DNA of 32,381 bases, taken from the NCBI RefSeq assembly GCF_011008945.1, contig NZ_WYCT01000043.1, positions 1 to 32,381 on the forward strand, in the 5' to 3' direction. A program made the position numbers and the translations under genes. The DNA comes from Streptomyces harenosi. GTDB taxonomy: Bacteria > Actinomycetota > Actinomycetes > Streptomycetales > Streptomycetaceae. This document shows, in pieces, positions 25,401 through 32,381 of this stretch; the first letter of the stretch is position 1; each line of letters starts with the position of its first letter. The notes under the pieces were generated by a model, which saw only the letters and a program-made list of their open reading frames with translations, searched no databases and had not been told where the DNA came from.

Positions 25401-27933
25401 TGCCCTCGGTGCCCACCTCGCGGGCCACCCGGGTCACCTGCTCGGCGAAGGACGACAGCTGGTCCACCATCGTGTTGACGGTGGTGACCAGCTCCAGGAT
25501 CTCGCCCTTGGCATCGACGGTGATCTTCTTCGACAGATCGCCCTTGGCGACCGCGGTCGTCACCTCGGCGATGTTGCGCACCTGCAGGGTCAGGTTGTTC
25601 GCCATGCCGTTGACGGACTGGGTGAGGTCCTTCCAGGTACCGGAGACGCCCTGCACCTCGGCCTGGCCGCCCAGGATGCCCTCCGTACCCACCTCGCGGG
25701 CCACCCGCGTGACCTCCTGGGCGAAGGAGGAGAGCTGGTCCACCATCGTGTTCAGGGTGTTCTTCAGCTCCAGGATCTCCCCGCGCGCGTCCACGGTGAT
25801 CTTCTGGGAGAGGTCACCGCGGGCCACCGCGGTCGCGACCTGCGCGATGTTGCGGACCTGGGCGGTGAGGTTGCCGGCCATGCCGTTCACCGAGTCGGTC
25901 AGGTCGCGCCACACCCCCGCGACGCCCGGCACCTGCGCCTGACCGCCCAGCCGGCCCTCCGTGCCCACCTCGCGGGCCACCCGGGTCACCTGCTCGGCGA
26001 AGGCGGAAAGCTGGTCGACCATCGTGTTGATGGTGTTCTTGAGCTCCAGGATCTCCCCGCGCGCGTCGACGTCGATCTTCTGCGACAGATCACCCCGCGC
26101 CACCGCGGTCGTCACCTGCGCGATCTGCCGCACCTGGGAGGTGAGGTTCCCCGCCATGAAGTTGACGGAGTCCGTCAGCTCCTTCCAGGTGCCCGACACG
26201 CCGTCGACCCGGGCCTGACCGCCCAGCCGGCCCTCCGTGCCCACGTCCCGCGCCATCCGCGTCACCTGGTCGGCGAAGCTGGAGAGCTGGTCCACCATCG
26301 TGTTCACGGTGTTCTTGAGCTGGAGCATCTCGCCGGACACGTCCACGGTGACCTTCTGCGACAGATCGCCGTTGGCCACCGCCGTCGTCACCTGGGCGAT
26401 GTTGCGCACCTGCCCGGTGAGGTTCCGGAACGCCGTGTTGACGGAGTCGGTGAGGTCCTTCCAGGTCCCCGCCGCCCCCGGCACCTGCGCCTGGCCGCCC
26501 AGCTCGCCCTCGACACCGACCTCCCGCGCCACCCGCGTGACCTCGGCACCGAAGGCGGAGAGCTGGTCCACCATCGTGTTGACGGTGTTCTTCAGCTCCA
26601 GCATCTCCCCGGCGACGTCCACGGTGACCTTCTGCGACAGGTCACCGTTGGCCACCGCCGTCGTCACCGCCGCGATGTCCCGCACCTGGGTGGTCAGGTT
26701 CCGGAACACCGTGTTGACCGAGTCCGTCAGGTCCTTCCAGATGCCGGCCGCGCCCGGCACGTTCGCCTGGCCGCCCAGCCGGCCCTCGGCACCGACCTCG
26801 TTGGCCACCCGCGTGACCTCGTCCGCGAAGATCCGCAGCGTCTCGGTCATCTGGTTGATCGTCTCGGCGAGCTGCGCGACCTCGCCACGCGCCGGGACGG
26901 TCACCTTCCGCGAGAGGTCACCGTTGGCGACCGCCGTCGTCACCTCGGCGATCCCCCTCACCTGTGCGGTGAGATTGCCCGCCATCGTGTTGACGGAGTC
27001 GGTCAGCTCCTTCCACACCCCGGCGACACCCGGCACCTGGGCCTGCCCGCCCAGCGCGCCCTCGGTGCCCACCTCGCGCGCGACGCGCGTCACCTCGGAC
27101 GAGAACGCGGAGAGCTGGTCCACCATCGTGTTGACGGTGTTCTTCAGTTCGAGCATCTCCCCGGCCACGTGAACCGTGACCTTCCGGGACAGATCACCCT
27201 TGGCGACCGCCGTCGTCACCAGCGCGATGTCCCGCACCTGGGCCGTCAGCCGGTGCGCCATGGTGTTGACCGAGTCCGTGAGGTCCTTCCACGAACCCGA
27301 CATGCCCCGCACCCGGGCCTGACCGCCCAGCTTGCCCTGGGTGCCCACCTCGCTGGCCACGCGCGTGACCTCGTCGGTGAACGTCGACAACTGGTCGACC
27401 AGGTTGTTCACGGTCCGCGCGACCTTCAGGAACTCCCCGCGCAGCGGATGCCCGGACACCCCTTCGGCCGCCTGCGTGCGCAGCTCCATCCGCGGCGACA
27501 GATCGCCCTCCGCCACCGCGGACAGCACCCGGCTCACCTCGGAGACCGGCCACACCAGATCGTCCACCAGCGCGTTCGAGTGGTCGATGGCGGCCGCCCA
27601 GGACCCCTCGCAGGCGCCCGTCTCCAGCCGCTCGGTGAGCTTGCCCTCGCGTCCCACCATGCGCCGCACCCGCGCCAGCTCACCGGTCAGGTGCAGATTG
27701 CGGTCGGCGACCTCGTTGAACACGGCCGCGATCTCCGACATCACGCCGTCCCCGGACACCGTGAGCCGCTTGCGGAAGTTCCCGTCCCGCATAGCCACCA
27801 GAGCCGCCAGCAGCCGGTTCAGGCCGGCCGTGTCCACCACGGTGGTCCCGTCGCGCGGTGTGCGCCGGTTTCCCAGGGACGGTCCGCCCTTCGCGCGCGT
27901 CTTCGTGCCCCGCGCCGCTGCGCCAGACTCCAC
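22453..27933 (-). CDS. osaA: Hybrid histidine kinase OsaA with tandem HAMP array
   Basis: A 1826-residue cytoplasmic hybrid kinase with no transmembrane segment seen. Order: two divergent HAMP-type units (about 45-235), ten near-identical 92-residue HAMP units (about 238-1158), GAF domain (about 1119-1275, slightly overlapping the last unit in my estimate) and coiled coil (about 1280-1355). HisKA follows with His1371 in [10 protein letters not shown], then an HATPase (N box [10 protein letters not shown] box GTGLGLSIS near 1574) and a receiver with Asp1756 ([12 protein letters not shown]). It matches OsaA of S. coelicolor, the osmotic-stress partner of OsaB. GTG 27933 is chosen because GGGAGG lies 6 nt upstream; a TTG at 27981 also opens the frame. 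Confidence 0.93.
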   Translation of the reverse strand: MESGAAARGTKTRAKGGPSLGNRRTPRDGTTVVDTAGLNRLLAALVAMRDGNFRKRLTVSGDGVMSEIAAVFNEVADRNLHLTGELARVRRMVGREGKLTERLETGACEGSWAAAIDHSNALVDDLVWPVSEVSRVLSAVAEGDLSPRMELRTQAAEGVSGHPLRGEFLKVARTVNNLVDQLSTFTDEVTRVASEVGTQGKLGGQARVRGMSGSWKDLTDSVNTMAHRLTAQVRDIALVTTAVAKGDLSRKVTVHVAGEMLELKNTVNTMVDQLSAFSSEVTRVAREVGTEGALGGQAQVPGVAGVWKELTDSVNTMAGNLTAQVRGIAEVTTAVANGDLSRKVTVPARGEVAQLAETINQMTETLRIFADEVTRVANEVGAEGRLGGQANVPGAAGIWKDLTDSVNTVFRNLTTQVRDIAAVTTAVANGDLSQKVTVDVAGEMLELKNTVNTMVDQLSAFGAEVTRVAREVGVEGELGGQAQVPGAAGTWKDLTDSVNTAFRNLTGQVRNIAQVTTAVANGDLSQKVTVDVSGEMLQLKNTVNTMVDQLSSFADQVTRMARDVGTEGRLGGQARVDGVSGTWKELTDSVNFMAGNLTSQVRQIAQVTTAVARGDLSQKIDVDARGEILELKNTINTMVDQLSAFAEQVTRVAREVGTEGRLGGQAQVPGVAGVWRDLTDSVNGMAGNLTAQVRNIAQVATAVARGDLSQKITVDARGEILELKNTLNTMVDQLSSFAQEVTRVAREVGTEGILGGQAEVQGVSGTWKDLTQSVNGMANNLTLQVRNIAEVTTAVAKGDLSKKITVDAKGEILELVTTVNTMVDQLSSFAEQVTRVAREVGTEGILGGQAHVPGVTGIWKDLSDNVNLMAKNLTVQVRNISQVAAAVANGDLTRTVTIEARGEVAQLADTFNTMVKTLSSFADQVTKVAREVGTDGILGGQAHVPGVAGTWKDLTESVNQMASNLTGQVRNIAMVTTAIAKGDLTKKIDIDARGEILELKTTINTMVDQLSSFAEEVTRVAREVGTEGQLGGQARVRDVDGTWRDLTESVNEMAGNLTRQVRAIARVATAVTRGDLNLKIDVDAAGEIQELQDYINKMIANLRDTTIANKEQDWLKGNLARISALMQGRRDLEDVASLIMSELTPVVSAQHGAFFLAMPLLDGQDPGAADDDRYELRMLGSYGYSMGSMPTSFRPGEGLVGTAAHEKRTILVENAPTGYLKISSGLGEAPPAQVIVLPVVFEGKVLGVIELASFTPFTQIQKDFLNQIAEMIATSVNTISVNTKTEQLLKQSQELTEQLRERSAELEQRQKALQASNAELEEKAELLARQNRDIEVKNTEIEEARQVLEERAEQLAVSMRYKSEFLANMSHELRTPLNSLLILAKLLADNAEGNLSPKQVEFAETIHGAGSDLLQLINDILDLSKVEAGKMDVSPTRIALVQLVDYVEATFRPLTAEKGLDLSVRVSPELPATLHTDEQRLLQVLRNLLSNAVKFTDSGSVELVIRPARDDVPQAIREQLLEAGSLTDPEAALIAFSVTDTGIGIAASKMRVIFEAFKQADGTTSRKYGGTGLGLSISREIAQLLGGEIHAQSEPGRGSTFTLYLPLHPVELPSHGHQQTPALEAGEPMASAGAAGELPEAAQARTDTPAEARPYQQTHEGAALFRRRRRGLPEPEQRLGQPEQWPATEHEAAPRPHRNIRFGGEKVLIVDDDIRNVFALTSVLEQHGLSVLYAENGREGIEVLEQHEDVAVVLMDIMMPEMDGYATTTAIRRMPQFAGLPIIALTAKAMKGDREKALESGASDYVTKPVDPDHLLSVMEQWMRGE
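24460..27220 (-). repeat. Ten in-frame 276-bp repeats encoding HAMP units of osaA
   Basis: The motif VTTAVAxGDLSxKVTV recurs every 92 codons from about 27220 to about 24735 (nine exact steps). Each unit continues [29 protein letters not shown], LGGQAxVPGV and [18 protein letters not shown]. Boundaries are approximate because the unit phase is arbitrary. Confidence 0.9.
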
Positions 27934-28325
27934 TGTGTCCCTCCCGCAGGGGTCGACCTTTACTGCCGTGCTCTGGTACAACCACTCGGCGTACCGGTTA
28001 TCGATCCGTGTTTCCCGTACTGCCGCGCATCCCTGCCCGGCCCGCCGGGCCGTGCCCCAGGGCTGCTGCCCACGGACGCGCCAGCCACTCGGTCCGCGTG
28101 GACCTTCACAGGAAGCCTGCCCAGTGTTTCACCCCGGCCGAACCAGGCCATAACAGTTCGGCAGCTTCGCACATCGTCCGCACACCCTCCGGGCGGAATC
28201 ACGGCAGACCGGCATCCGCATGGACGGCGAAGGTAAGTAACCTTGCATGCGGCTGTCCAGCCGCACGGTCCGTCCGGCCTGGGCGGTGGCACGAGAACGA
28301 GCGGGCATCGGAGGGGCGGCCGCAG
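27934..28325. other. Divergent osaA-osaC intergenic region
   Basis: A 392-bp gap between outward-facing starts; it must carry both promoters. It contains a perfect inverted repeat CGGCCCG-C-CGGGCCG (28038-28052) and a TGCGGCT-GTCC-AGCCGCA hairpin (28248-28265) in the osaC leader. I see no unambiguous -35/-10 pair and no CDS. Confidence 0.6.
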
Positions 28326-31076
28326 ATGACCACCGGAGTGATCCCCGGGGGACAGCCCCCGGATCCCCAGCCGACGGGAATGCCGCAGCAGCGGCGCGAA
28401 CCGGCCGGCCACGAAGCCCTGCACGTCGAGGAAGGGTCCAGTAGTTCCGTGATCACCGCGCGCGCGGCCGCCAGCTTCGAGCCCGTCGGACGATCGGTCG
28501 CCAGCGCCCGTTCCTTCGTCCGCGACACCCTCCAGGGCTGGGGCTTCGCCGACATCGTCGACGACGCCGTCGTCCTCACGAGCGAACTGGTCACCAACGC
28601 CGTGGTGCACGCCGGCACCTCCGCCGACGTGGTCTGCCTGCGCACCGGCGAGGGCGTGCGGATCGAGGTGTCCGACCGCTACCCCGAGCGCGAGGTCCCC
28701 CTCCAGGAGGCCGCCGTCACCATGAGCAGCCCCGACCGCGAGGGCGGCCGGGGCCTCCAGCTCTGCGCGGCCCTCGCCGGCCGCTGGGGCGTGGAGTACA
28801 CCCCCACCCACAAGAACGTCTGGTTCCAGCTCGACCTGCCCGATCGGCCCGTCGGCACCCGGGCCGCCGGTCCCTGCCTGCCCGCCGACCTCCTCCCGCT
28901 CGCCGACGGCCGGGTCCGCGTCGCCGTCGTCCAGATCGACCGCACGGGAGCCATCACGGCCTGGAGCGAGGACGCCGAAGAACTGTTCGGCTACACCGCC
29001 GAGCAGGTCACCGGAAAGCCCCTCGCCGACCTCGCGGCCTGGCCGCACACCCCGGGCACCGGCACCGGCATCGCGGAGGCCCTGCAACTCTCCCGCTGGG
29101 AGGGCACCTACGGCATCCGCGGCGCCAACGGCCGCGTGACCCCGGTCTACGCCTCCCACCTCCGCGTCCGCGACACGGGCGGCGAGCCCTCCACGGTCTG
29201 CCTTCTGGTACGGGACCACGAACGGGCGATCCTCCAGACCCCCTCGCGCGTCCCCGCCTCCGACACGAACACCACCACCGACACGCCGAGCACGGACCCG
29301 TTCGAGGTGTTCATCGGCTCGCCCGCCCCGGACGACCTGGACGGCCTCCTCCAGCGCACGGTGGAACGCGCCCGCGACATGCTCGACGGCGACGCCGCCT
29401 TCCTCCTGCTGGCCACCGACGACGAGACGGAACTGGAGGTCCGCGCCTCCACCGGCCTGCCCTCGGCCCGCCAGCGCTTCGCCCGCGTCCCCGTCGAGGC
29501 GGGCCCCGGCCGCTACGGCTCGGCCCGCATGCCCGCCGTTCACGACGACCTGGCGGCCGTCCCCGGCGCCGTGCCCCTGCTCAACGGCACGGGCATGCGC
29601 TCGGTCGTCACCGTCCCGCTGAAGGTGGAGGGCCGCCTCACCGGCTCCCTCGGTGTCGCCGCCGAGGCCCCCGGCCGCTACTCCAACGAGGAGGCCCTGC
29701 GCCTGCAGTTCGCCGCCGACCGCATCGCGCTCGCCGTCGAGTCGGCCCGCCTCGGCGAGCTGGAACGCCTGCGCCGCGGCTCCCTCAGCTTCCTCGTCGA
29801 AGCGTCCGACCTGCTGGCCGGCACCCTCGACCGCGACCAGACGCTGGCCCTGATGGCCCAGATGACGGTCCCGACCCTGGCCACCTGGTGCGCCGTCTAC
29901 ACCATCGCCGACCAGGCTTCGGAGCCGTACCTCTCCTACGTCCTGCACGAGGACGAGGACCTCATCGACGGCATCAAGTCCCTGCTGTCCAAGGTTCCCC
30001 CGCCCGACCCGGTGCCCACCCCGGGCGCCCGCGTCTGGACGGCCCCCGGCGAGGTGGCCCACCAGGCCGCGCTGCGCACGTCGATGCGGAGCCTCGGCCT
30101 GAGTGCGGGCCCGACGCGCCAGGTCACACCCGGGATCGGCCCCACCCTGGCCACCGCCGCCGCGCTGGGCGGCGAGACGGTGGTCCTGCCGCTGGTCGCC
30201 CGCAACCGCGTCATCGGCATGCTCACCCTGGGCAAGCCGACCGACGAGCACTTCCGCCAGGAGATCCTGGAGTTGGCCGAGGACCTGTCCCGCCGCGCCG
30301 CCCTGGCCCTGGACAACGCGCGCCTGTACTCGGAGCGCACGGCCATCAGCCAGTCCCTCCAGCGCAGCCTCCTGCCGCCCGGGCTGCCGCAGATCGACGG
30401 CGTCGAGGTGGAGGTCATCTACCGCGCCGCCGGTGAGGGCAACGAGGTCGGCGGCGACTTCTACGACCTCTTCCCCATCCGCGACGGCGCGTACGGGTTC
30501 GCCATCGGCGACGTCTGCGGTACGGGCCCGAACGCGGCGGCCGTCACCGGCCTGGCCCGGCACGCGCTGCGGCTGCTGGCCCGCGAGGGCCTGAGCGGCC
30601 CGGCGGTCCTCGAGCGGCTGAACTCCGCGATCCTCGACGAGGGCGCCCGCAGCCGCTTCCTGACGCTCCTGTACGGCGAGCTGCGCCCGCGGGAGGACGG
30701 CAGCGCGGAGCTGAAGGTGGTCTGCGCCGGCCATCCCCTCCCGCTTCGCCTGCGCCAGGACGGCACGGTGGAACCCGCCGCCGAACCGCAGCCGCTCCTC
30801 GGCGTCATCGAGGACCTGGAGCTGTACGAGGAGACGGTCACTCTCGACCCGGGCGATGTCCTGCTCTGCGTCACGGACGGCGTCACCGAACGCCGGGAGG
30901 GCTCCCGCATGCTGGGCGACGACGGCCTCGCCGATGTCCTCACGACCTGCACGGGTCTGACGGCGGGCGCGGTGGCGGCCCGCATCATGCGCGCGGTGGA
31001 ACGCTTCGCTTCGGACGCCCCGTCGGACGACATGGCCATCCTCGCGATGCGTGTGCCGGAGCCTCACAAGGACTAG
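28326..31076 (+). CDS. osaC: Multidomain sigma-factor regulator OsaC (anti-sigma kinase / PAS / GAF / PP2C)
   Basis: A 916-residue soluble regulator. Residues about 45-180 are an RsbW/SpoIIAB-like HATPase (N91 in LVTNAVVHA, D117 in EVSDR, GGRGLQLCAALAG). A PAS domain covers about 195-295 (IDRTGAITAWSEDAEELFGY). Two GAF domains follow (about 330-480 and 490-665). A SpoIIE-type PP2C phosphatase lies at about 680-914 with metal aspartates D711 (GGDFYDLF), D729 (GDVCGTG), D851 (VTDGVTE) and D901/D902 (SDDMAI). It matches OsaC of S. coelicolor, which helps return the osmotic-stress sigma factor SigB to its resting state. ATG 28326 follows GGAGGGG by about 10 nt. It is divergent from osaA. Confidence 0.92.
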   Translation: MTTGVIPGGQPPDPQPTGMPQQRREPAGHEALHVEEGSSSSVITARAAASFEPVGRSVASARSFVRDTLQGWGFADIVDDAVVLTSELVTNAVVHAGTSADVVCLRTGEGVRIEVSDRYPEREVPLQEAAVTMSSPDREGGRGLQLCAALAGRWGVEYTPTHKNVWFQLDLPDRPVGTRAAGPCLPADLLPLADGRVRVAVVQIDRTGAITAWSEDAEELFGYTAEQVTGKPLADLAAWPHTPGTGTGIAEALQLSRWEGTYGIRGANGRVTPVYASHLRVRDTGGEPSTVCLLVRDHERAILQTPSRVPASDTNTTTDTPSTDPFEVFIGSPAPDDLDGLLQRTVERARDMLDGDAAFLLLATDDETELEVRASTGLPSARQRFARVPVEAGPGRYGSARMPAVHDDLAAVPGAVPLLNGTGMRSVVTVPLKVEGRLTGSLGVAAEAPGRYSNEEALRLQFAADRIALAVESARLGELERLRRGSLSFLVEASDLLAGTLDRDQTLALMAQMTVPTLATWCAVYTIADQASEPYLSYVLHEDEDLIDGIKSLLSKVPPPDPVPTPGARVWTAPGEVAHQAALRTSMRSLGLSAGPTRQVTPGIGPTLATAAALGGETVVLPLVARNRVIGMLTLGKPTDEHFRQEILELAEDLSRRAALALDNARLYSERTAISQSLQRSLLPPGLPQIDGVEVEVIYRAAGEGNEVGGDFYDLFPIRDGAYGFAIGDVCGTGPNAAAVTGLARHALRLLAREGLSGPAVLERLNSAILDEGARSRFLTLLYGELRPREDGSAELKVVCAGHPLPLRLRQDGTVEPAAEPQPLLGVIEDLELYEETVTLDPGDVLLCVTDGVTERREGSRMLGDDGLADVLTTCTGLTAGAVAARIMRAVERFASDAPSDDMAILAMRVPEPHKD

Positions 31077-31100
31077 GAGGACGGCCCGTCAGGGCATGCG

Positions 31101-31129
31101 AAAGGCCCCGCCCGATGGGCGGGGCCTTT
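31101..31129. terminator. Bidirectional intrinsic terminator osaC / tRNA-Thr
   Basis: AAAGGCCCCGCCC-GAT-GGGCGGGGCCTTT is a perfect 13-bp arm pair (10 GC pairs) with flanking A/T runs on both sides. It lies 25 bp after the osaC stop and 9 bp past the tRNA 3' end on the other strand, so it can serve both. Confidence 0.93.
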
Positions 31130-31137
31130 CTGTTCGG

Positions 31138-31210
31138 AGCCCCCAAACGGAATCGAACCGTTGACCTTCTCCTTACCATGGAGACGCTCTGCCGACTGAG
31201 CTATAGGGGC
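31138..31210 (-). tRNA. tRNA-Thr (GGT)
   Basis: A 73-nt cloverleaf on the minus strand. The acceptor GCCCCTA/TGGGGGC pairs, the D arm is GCTC...GAGC and the anticodon stem TCTCC/GGAGA flanks the loop ATGGTAA with anticodon GGT (Thr ACC/ACT). The T arm is AACGG-TTCGATT-CCGTT. CCA is not encoded (discriminator T). Confidence 0.96.
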
Positions 31211-31251
31211 CTGTCGCCTTTTCGGAGGTTTCCCTCCCGGCAACGAAATAG

Positions 31252-31281
31252 ATCATACCCCGAACTGACCCGTGCTCCCAA
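31252..31281 (-). promoter_or_regulatory. Promoter of tRNA-Thr
   Basis: Minus strand TTGGGA (31281-31276), 18 nt, TATGAT (31257-31252); the -10 lies 42 nt before the mature tRNA 5' end. A GGAGG/CCTCC hairpin lies in the leader (about 31224-31237). Confidence 0.65.
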
Positions 31282-31309
31282 ACACGTGCGCCGGGCTCCG
31301 CCGTCCCCC

Positions 31310-32038
31310 TCAGAACGCGGGCTGCAACAGCCCGCCGAGCGCGTTGCACGCGGCCACGATCCGCTGCATGTCCCGCCTCGTCAACGAGGCGTCCACCGGC
31401 AGCGCGAGTGTTTCGTCGGCGGCCCGTTCGGTCTCGGGCAACGCCACGCACCGCCGGAACTCGGGCAGCCGGTGCACCGGCGTCTTCACCGGCACCCGGC
31501 AGTCGACCCCCCTGGCCCGTACGGCCCGCGCGAACGCGTCCCGATCCGGCCGCCCGTTCCCCGGCACCCGCACCACGTACTGCTGGTAGGTGTGCCCGTC
31601 GCCCCCTTCGGGCGTGCGCACCCCCCGCAGTCTGGCGTCGAGGTAGCCGGCCCGCTGCCTGCGCTGCGCTATCTCGTCACGCGCCGGCTCCGGCTCCTCC
31701 CCGTGCTGCAGCACCAGCAGCCCGTGGCGCTGCCCGAGTTCGTGCAGCCGCGCCATGGCGGCCGGCCGGCCGAACCGGTGTACGGCGACGATGGCGGCCG
31801 TCCGGGGTCCCACGGCCGCCTCCACGGCGGACGGTTCCACGCAGTAGGTCACCGGGTCTATGTCCGCGAACACCGGCAGCGCACCGGCCTGGGTCACGGC
31901 CTGGGCGACTTCCACGTTCCCGAAGGCCGGCACGACGACCTCGTCACCGGCTCCGACACCGGCCGCCCTGAGCATTGCAGCAGTACCCATGCCCGTGATG
32001 CTGAGCGCGCCACGTGAACTTCCGATGACAGACAGCAA
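31310..32038 (-). CDS. Shortened DegT/DnrJ/EryC1/StrS aminotransferase-like protein
   Basis: A 242-residue protein with clear DegT-family pieces: ITGMGTAAMLRAAGVGAGDEVVVPAF (phosphate-binding turn and helix, quoted in part as GMGTAAML), FADIDPVTYCVEP, IVAVHRFGRPAAMARL and the C-terminal YQQYVVRVPG...VPVKTPVHRLPEF. Family members run about 370-400 residues. Here the N-terminal about 40 residues are missing, and LLVLQHGEE jumps straight to RRQRAGYLDARL. That omits the DAAQ aspartate and the PLP-binding lysine. The start is uncertain: TTG 32038 touches the rrn terminator, and ATG 31990 would cut into the first conserved strand. The intact frame and G/C third positions argue against recent decay. 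Normal transaminase activity is unlikely. Confidence 0.7.
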   Translation of the reverse strand: MLSVIGSSRGALSITGMGTAAMLRAAGVGAGDEVVVPAFGNVEVAQAVTQAGALPVFADIDPVTYCVEPSAVEAAVGPRTAAIVAVHRFGRPAAMARLHELGQRHGLLVLQHGEEPEPARDEIAQRRQRAGYLDARLRGVRTPEGGDGHTYQQYVVRVPGNGRPDRDAFARAVRARGVDCRVPVKTPVHRLPEFRRCVALPETERAADETLALPVDASLTRRDMQRIVAACNALGGLLQPAF

Positions 32039-32082
32039 AAAAGGGTTGGTCCCGGAACGGAAGTTCCGGGACCAACCCTTTT
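32039..32082 (-). terminator. Intrinsic terminator of the rrn operon
   Basis: A perfect 20-bp inverted repeat around a GGAA loop (left arm 32039-32058, right arm 32063-32082), followed on the minus strand by a T-run (32042-32037). It lies 8 bp after the 5S 3' end. It is the strongest terminator in the window. Confidence 0.95.
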
Positions 32083-32089
32083 AATAATT

Positions 32090-32208
32090 GTTCGGCGGCG
32101 TCCTACTCTCCCACAGGGTCCCCCCTGCAGTACCATCGGCGCTGTAGAGCTTAGCTTCCGGGTTCGGAATGTAACCGGGCGTTTCCCCTACGCTATAACC
32201 ACCGAAAC
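32090..32208 (-). rRNA. rrf: 5S ribosomal RNA
   Basis: On the minus strand it begins GTTTCGGTGGTTATAGCG. It contains the universal ACATTCCGAACCCGGAAGCTAAGC block and GCGCCGATGGTACTGC, and ends GTAGGACGCCGCCGAAC. Ends pair as the 5S terminal stem; each end may be off by 1-2 nt. A 67-bp spacer (32209-32275) separates it from 23S. Confidence 0.95.
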
Positions 32209-32275
32209 ACTATGAAACTGACAACCGGCAATGATTGTTCGTGGTTTCAGAACCAACACAGTGGACGCGAGCAAC

Positions 32276-32381
32276 TGAGGACAAGCCCTCGGCCTATTAG
32301 TACCGGTCAACTCCACCAGTCACCTGGCTTCCATATCCGGCCTATCAACCCAGTCGTCTACTGGGAGCCTTACCCCATCAA
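32276..32381 (-). rRNA. rrl: 23S ribosomal RNA, 3' end (partial)
   Basis: The minus strand reads from the window edge through GGGTTGATAGGCCGGATATG and CCGGTACTAATAGGCCGAGG to CTTGTCCTCA, the conserved actinobacterial 23S 3' end. The gene is cut by the window; the mature 3' end is approximate. Confidence 0.93.

Noticed and set aside
24460..27220. Regular repeats considered as a CRISPR or satellite array.
   Set aside because: Units are 276 bp, in frame and encode HAMP domains; there are no spacers and no cas genes.
21238..28236. A 2332-residue open frame on the plus strand opposite osaA and osaB.
   Set aside because: It is a mirror of the 276-bp HAMP repeats read antisense in a GC-rich frame. 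The product is His/Arg/Leu/Gly monotone with no domain, and the minus-strand genes explain the codon bias.
32200..32226. TTGTCAGTT in the 23S-5S spacer resembling an NDp -35.
   Set aside because: No TAnnnT box at the N8 position, and it lies within the rRNA transcription unit.
1..32381. Biosynthetic cluster, prophage, toxin-antitoxin or defence island.
   Set aside because: No integrase, transposase, restriction, synthase or toxin motifs found; gene content is conserved Streptomyces core.

Overview
The window is chromosomal core DNA of a Streptomyces or very close relative. The evidence is very high GC with G/C-ending codons, GTG and TTG starts, the recA-recX / lhr / clgR-cinA-pgsA-rimO-rodZ-ftsK gene order, an osaA-osaB-osaC osmotic-stress locus, and an actinobacterial 23S-5S end. 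I see no insertion sequence, phage, CRISPR array, restriction system or other obvious mobile island. The content is mostly known families, so the novelty lies in regulation and in a few odd proteins.

Layout. Positions 18-973 (+) hold a cysteine-dioxygenase-like cupin translationally coupled to a rhodanese. Positions 1084-3111 (-) hold recX and recA, with a two-promoter upstream region: a LexA-type site inside a -35/-10 spacer, and a perfect RecA-NDp-type promoter closer to the gene. A GC-rich imperfect tandem repeat fills 3341-3505. An AI-2E/PerM-family membrane protein (-), a DUF3046 protein (-) and a prenyltransferase-like repeat protein (+) follow. The giant helicase lhr and the DNA glycosylase nei2 (+) occupy 6263-12214. 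Positions 12221-13491 (-) hold a SRPBCC protein, a small membrane protein and a Dps-family ferritin-like protein. Positions 13798-21201 (-) hold clgR, cinA C-domain, pgsA, rimO, rodZ-like and ftsK, with 4-bp overlaps at rimO/pgsA and pgsA/cinA. Positions 21457-31076 are the osa locus: osaB and osaA (-) diverge from osaC (+). The right end carries a bidirectional terminator, tRNA-Thr(GGT), a shortened DegT-type aminotransferase-like gene, a strong terminator, 5S rRNA and the 3' end of 23S rRNA, all on the minus strand from the tRNA onward.

How the parts fit together. recA, recX, lhr and nei2 form a DNA-repair neighbourhood. Three starts (recA, the AI-2E gene, lhr) carry the same promoter architecture, TTGTCRGYS-N8-nAnnnT, known in mycobacteria as the LexA/RecA-independent damage promoter. 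In the latter two the -10 box ends 6 nt before the start codon, predicting leaderless mRNAs. Several other genes (DUF3046, the 5110 gene, nei2, rimO, ftsK) also have a -10-like hexamer 6-7 nt before the start. ClgR ends in Val-Val-Ala-Ala, fitting its known control by Clp proteolysis. The osa locus couples a twelve-HAMP hybrid kinase (ten near-identical 92-residue units), a response regulator with a coiled-coil instead of a DNA-binding output, and an anti-sigma-kinase/PAS/GAF/PP2C protein.

Functions are inferred from recognisable motifs and gene order only; no database search was run.
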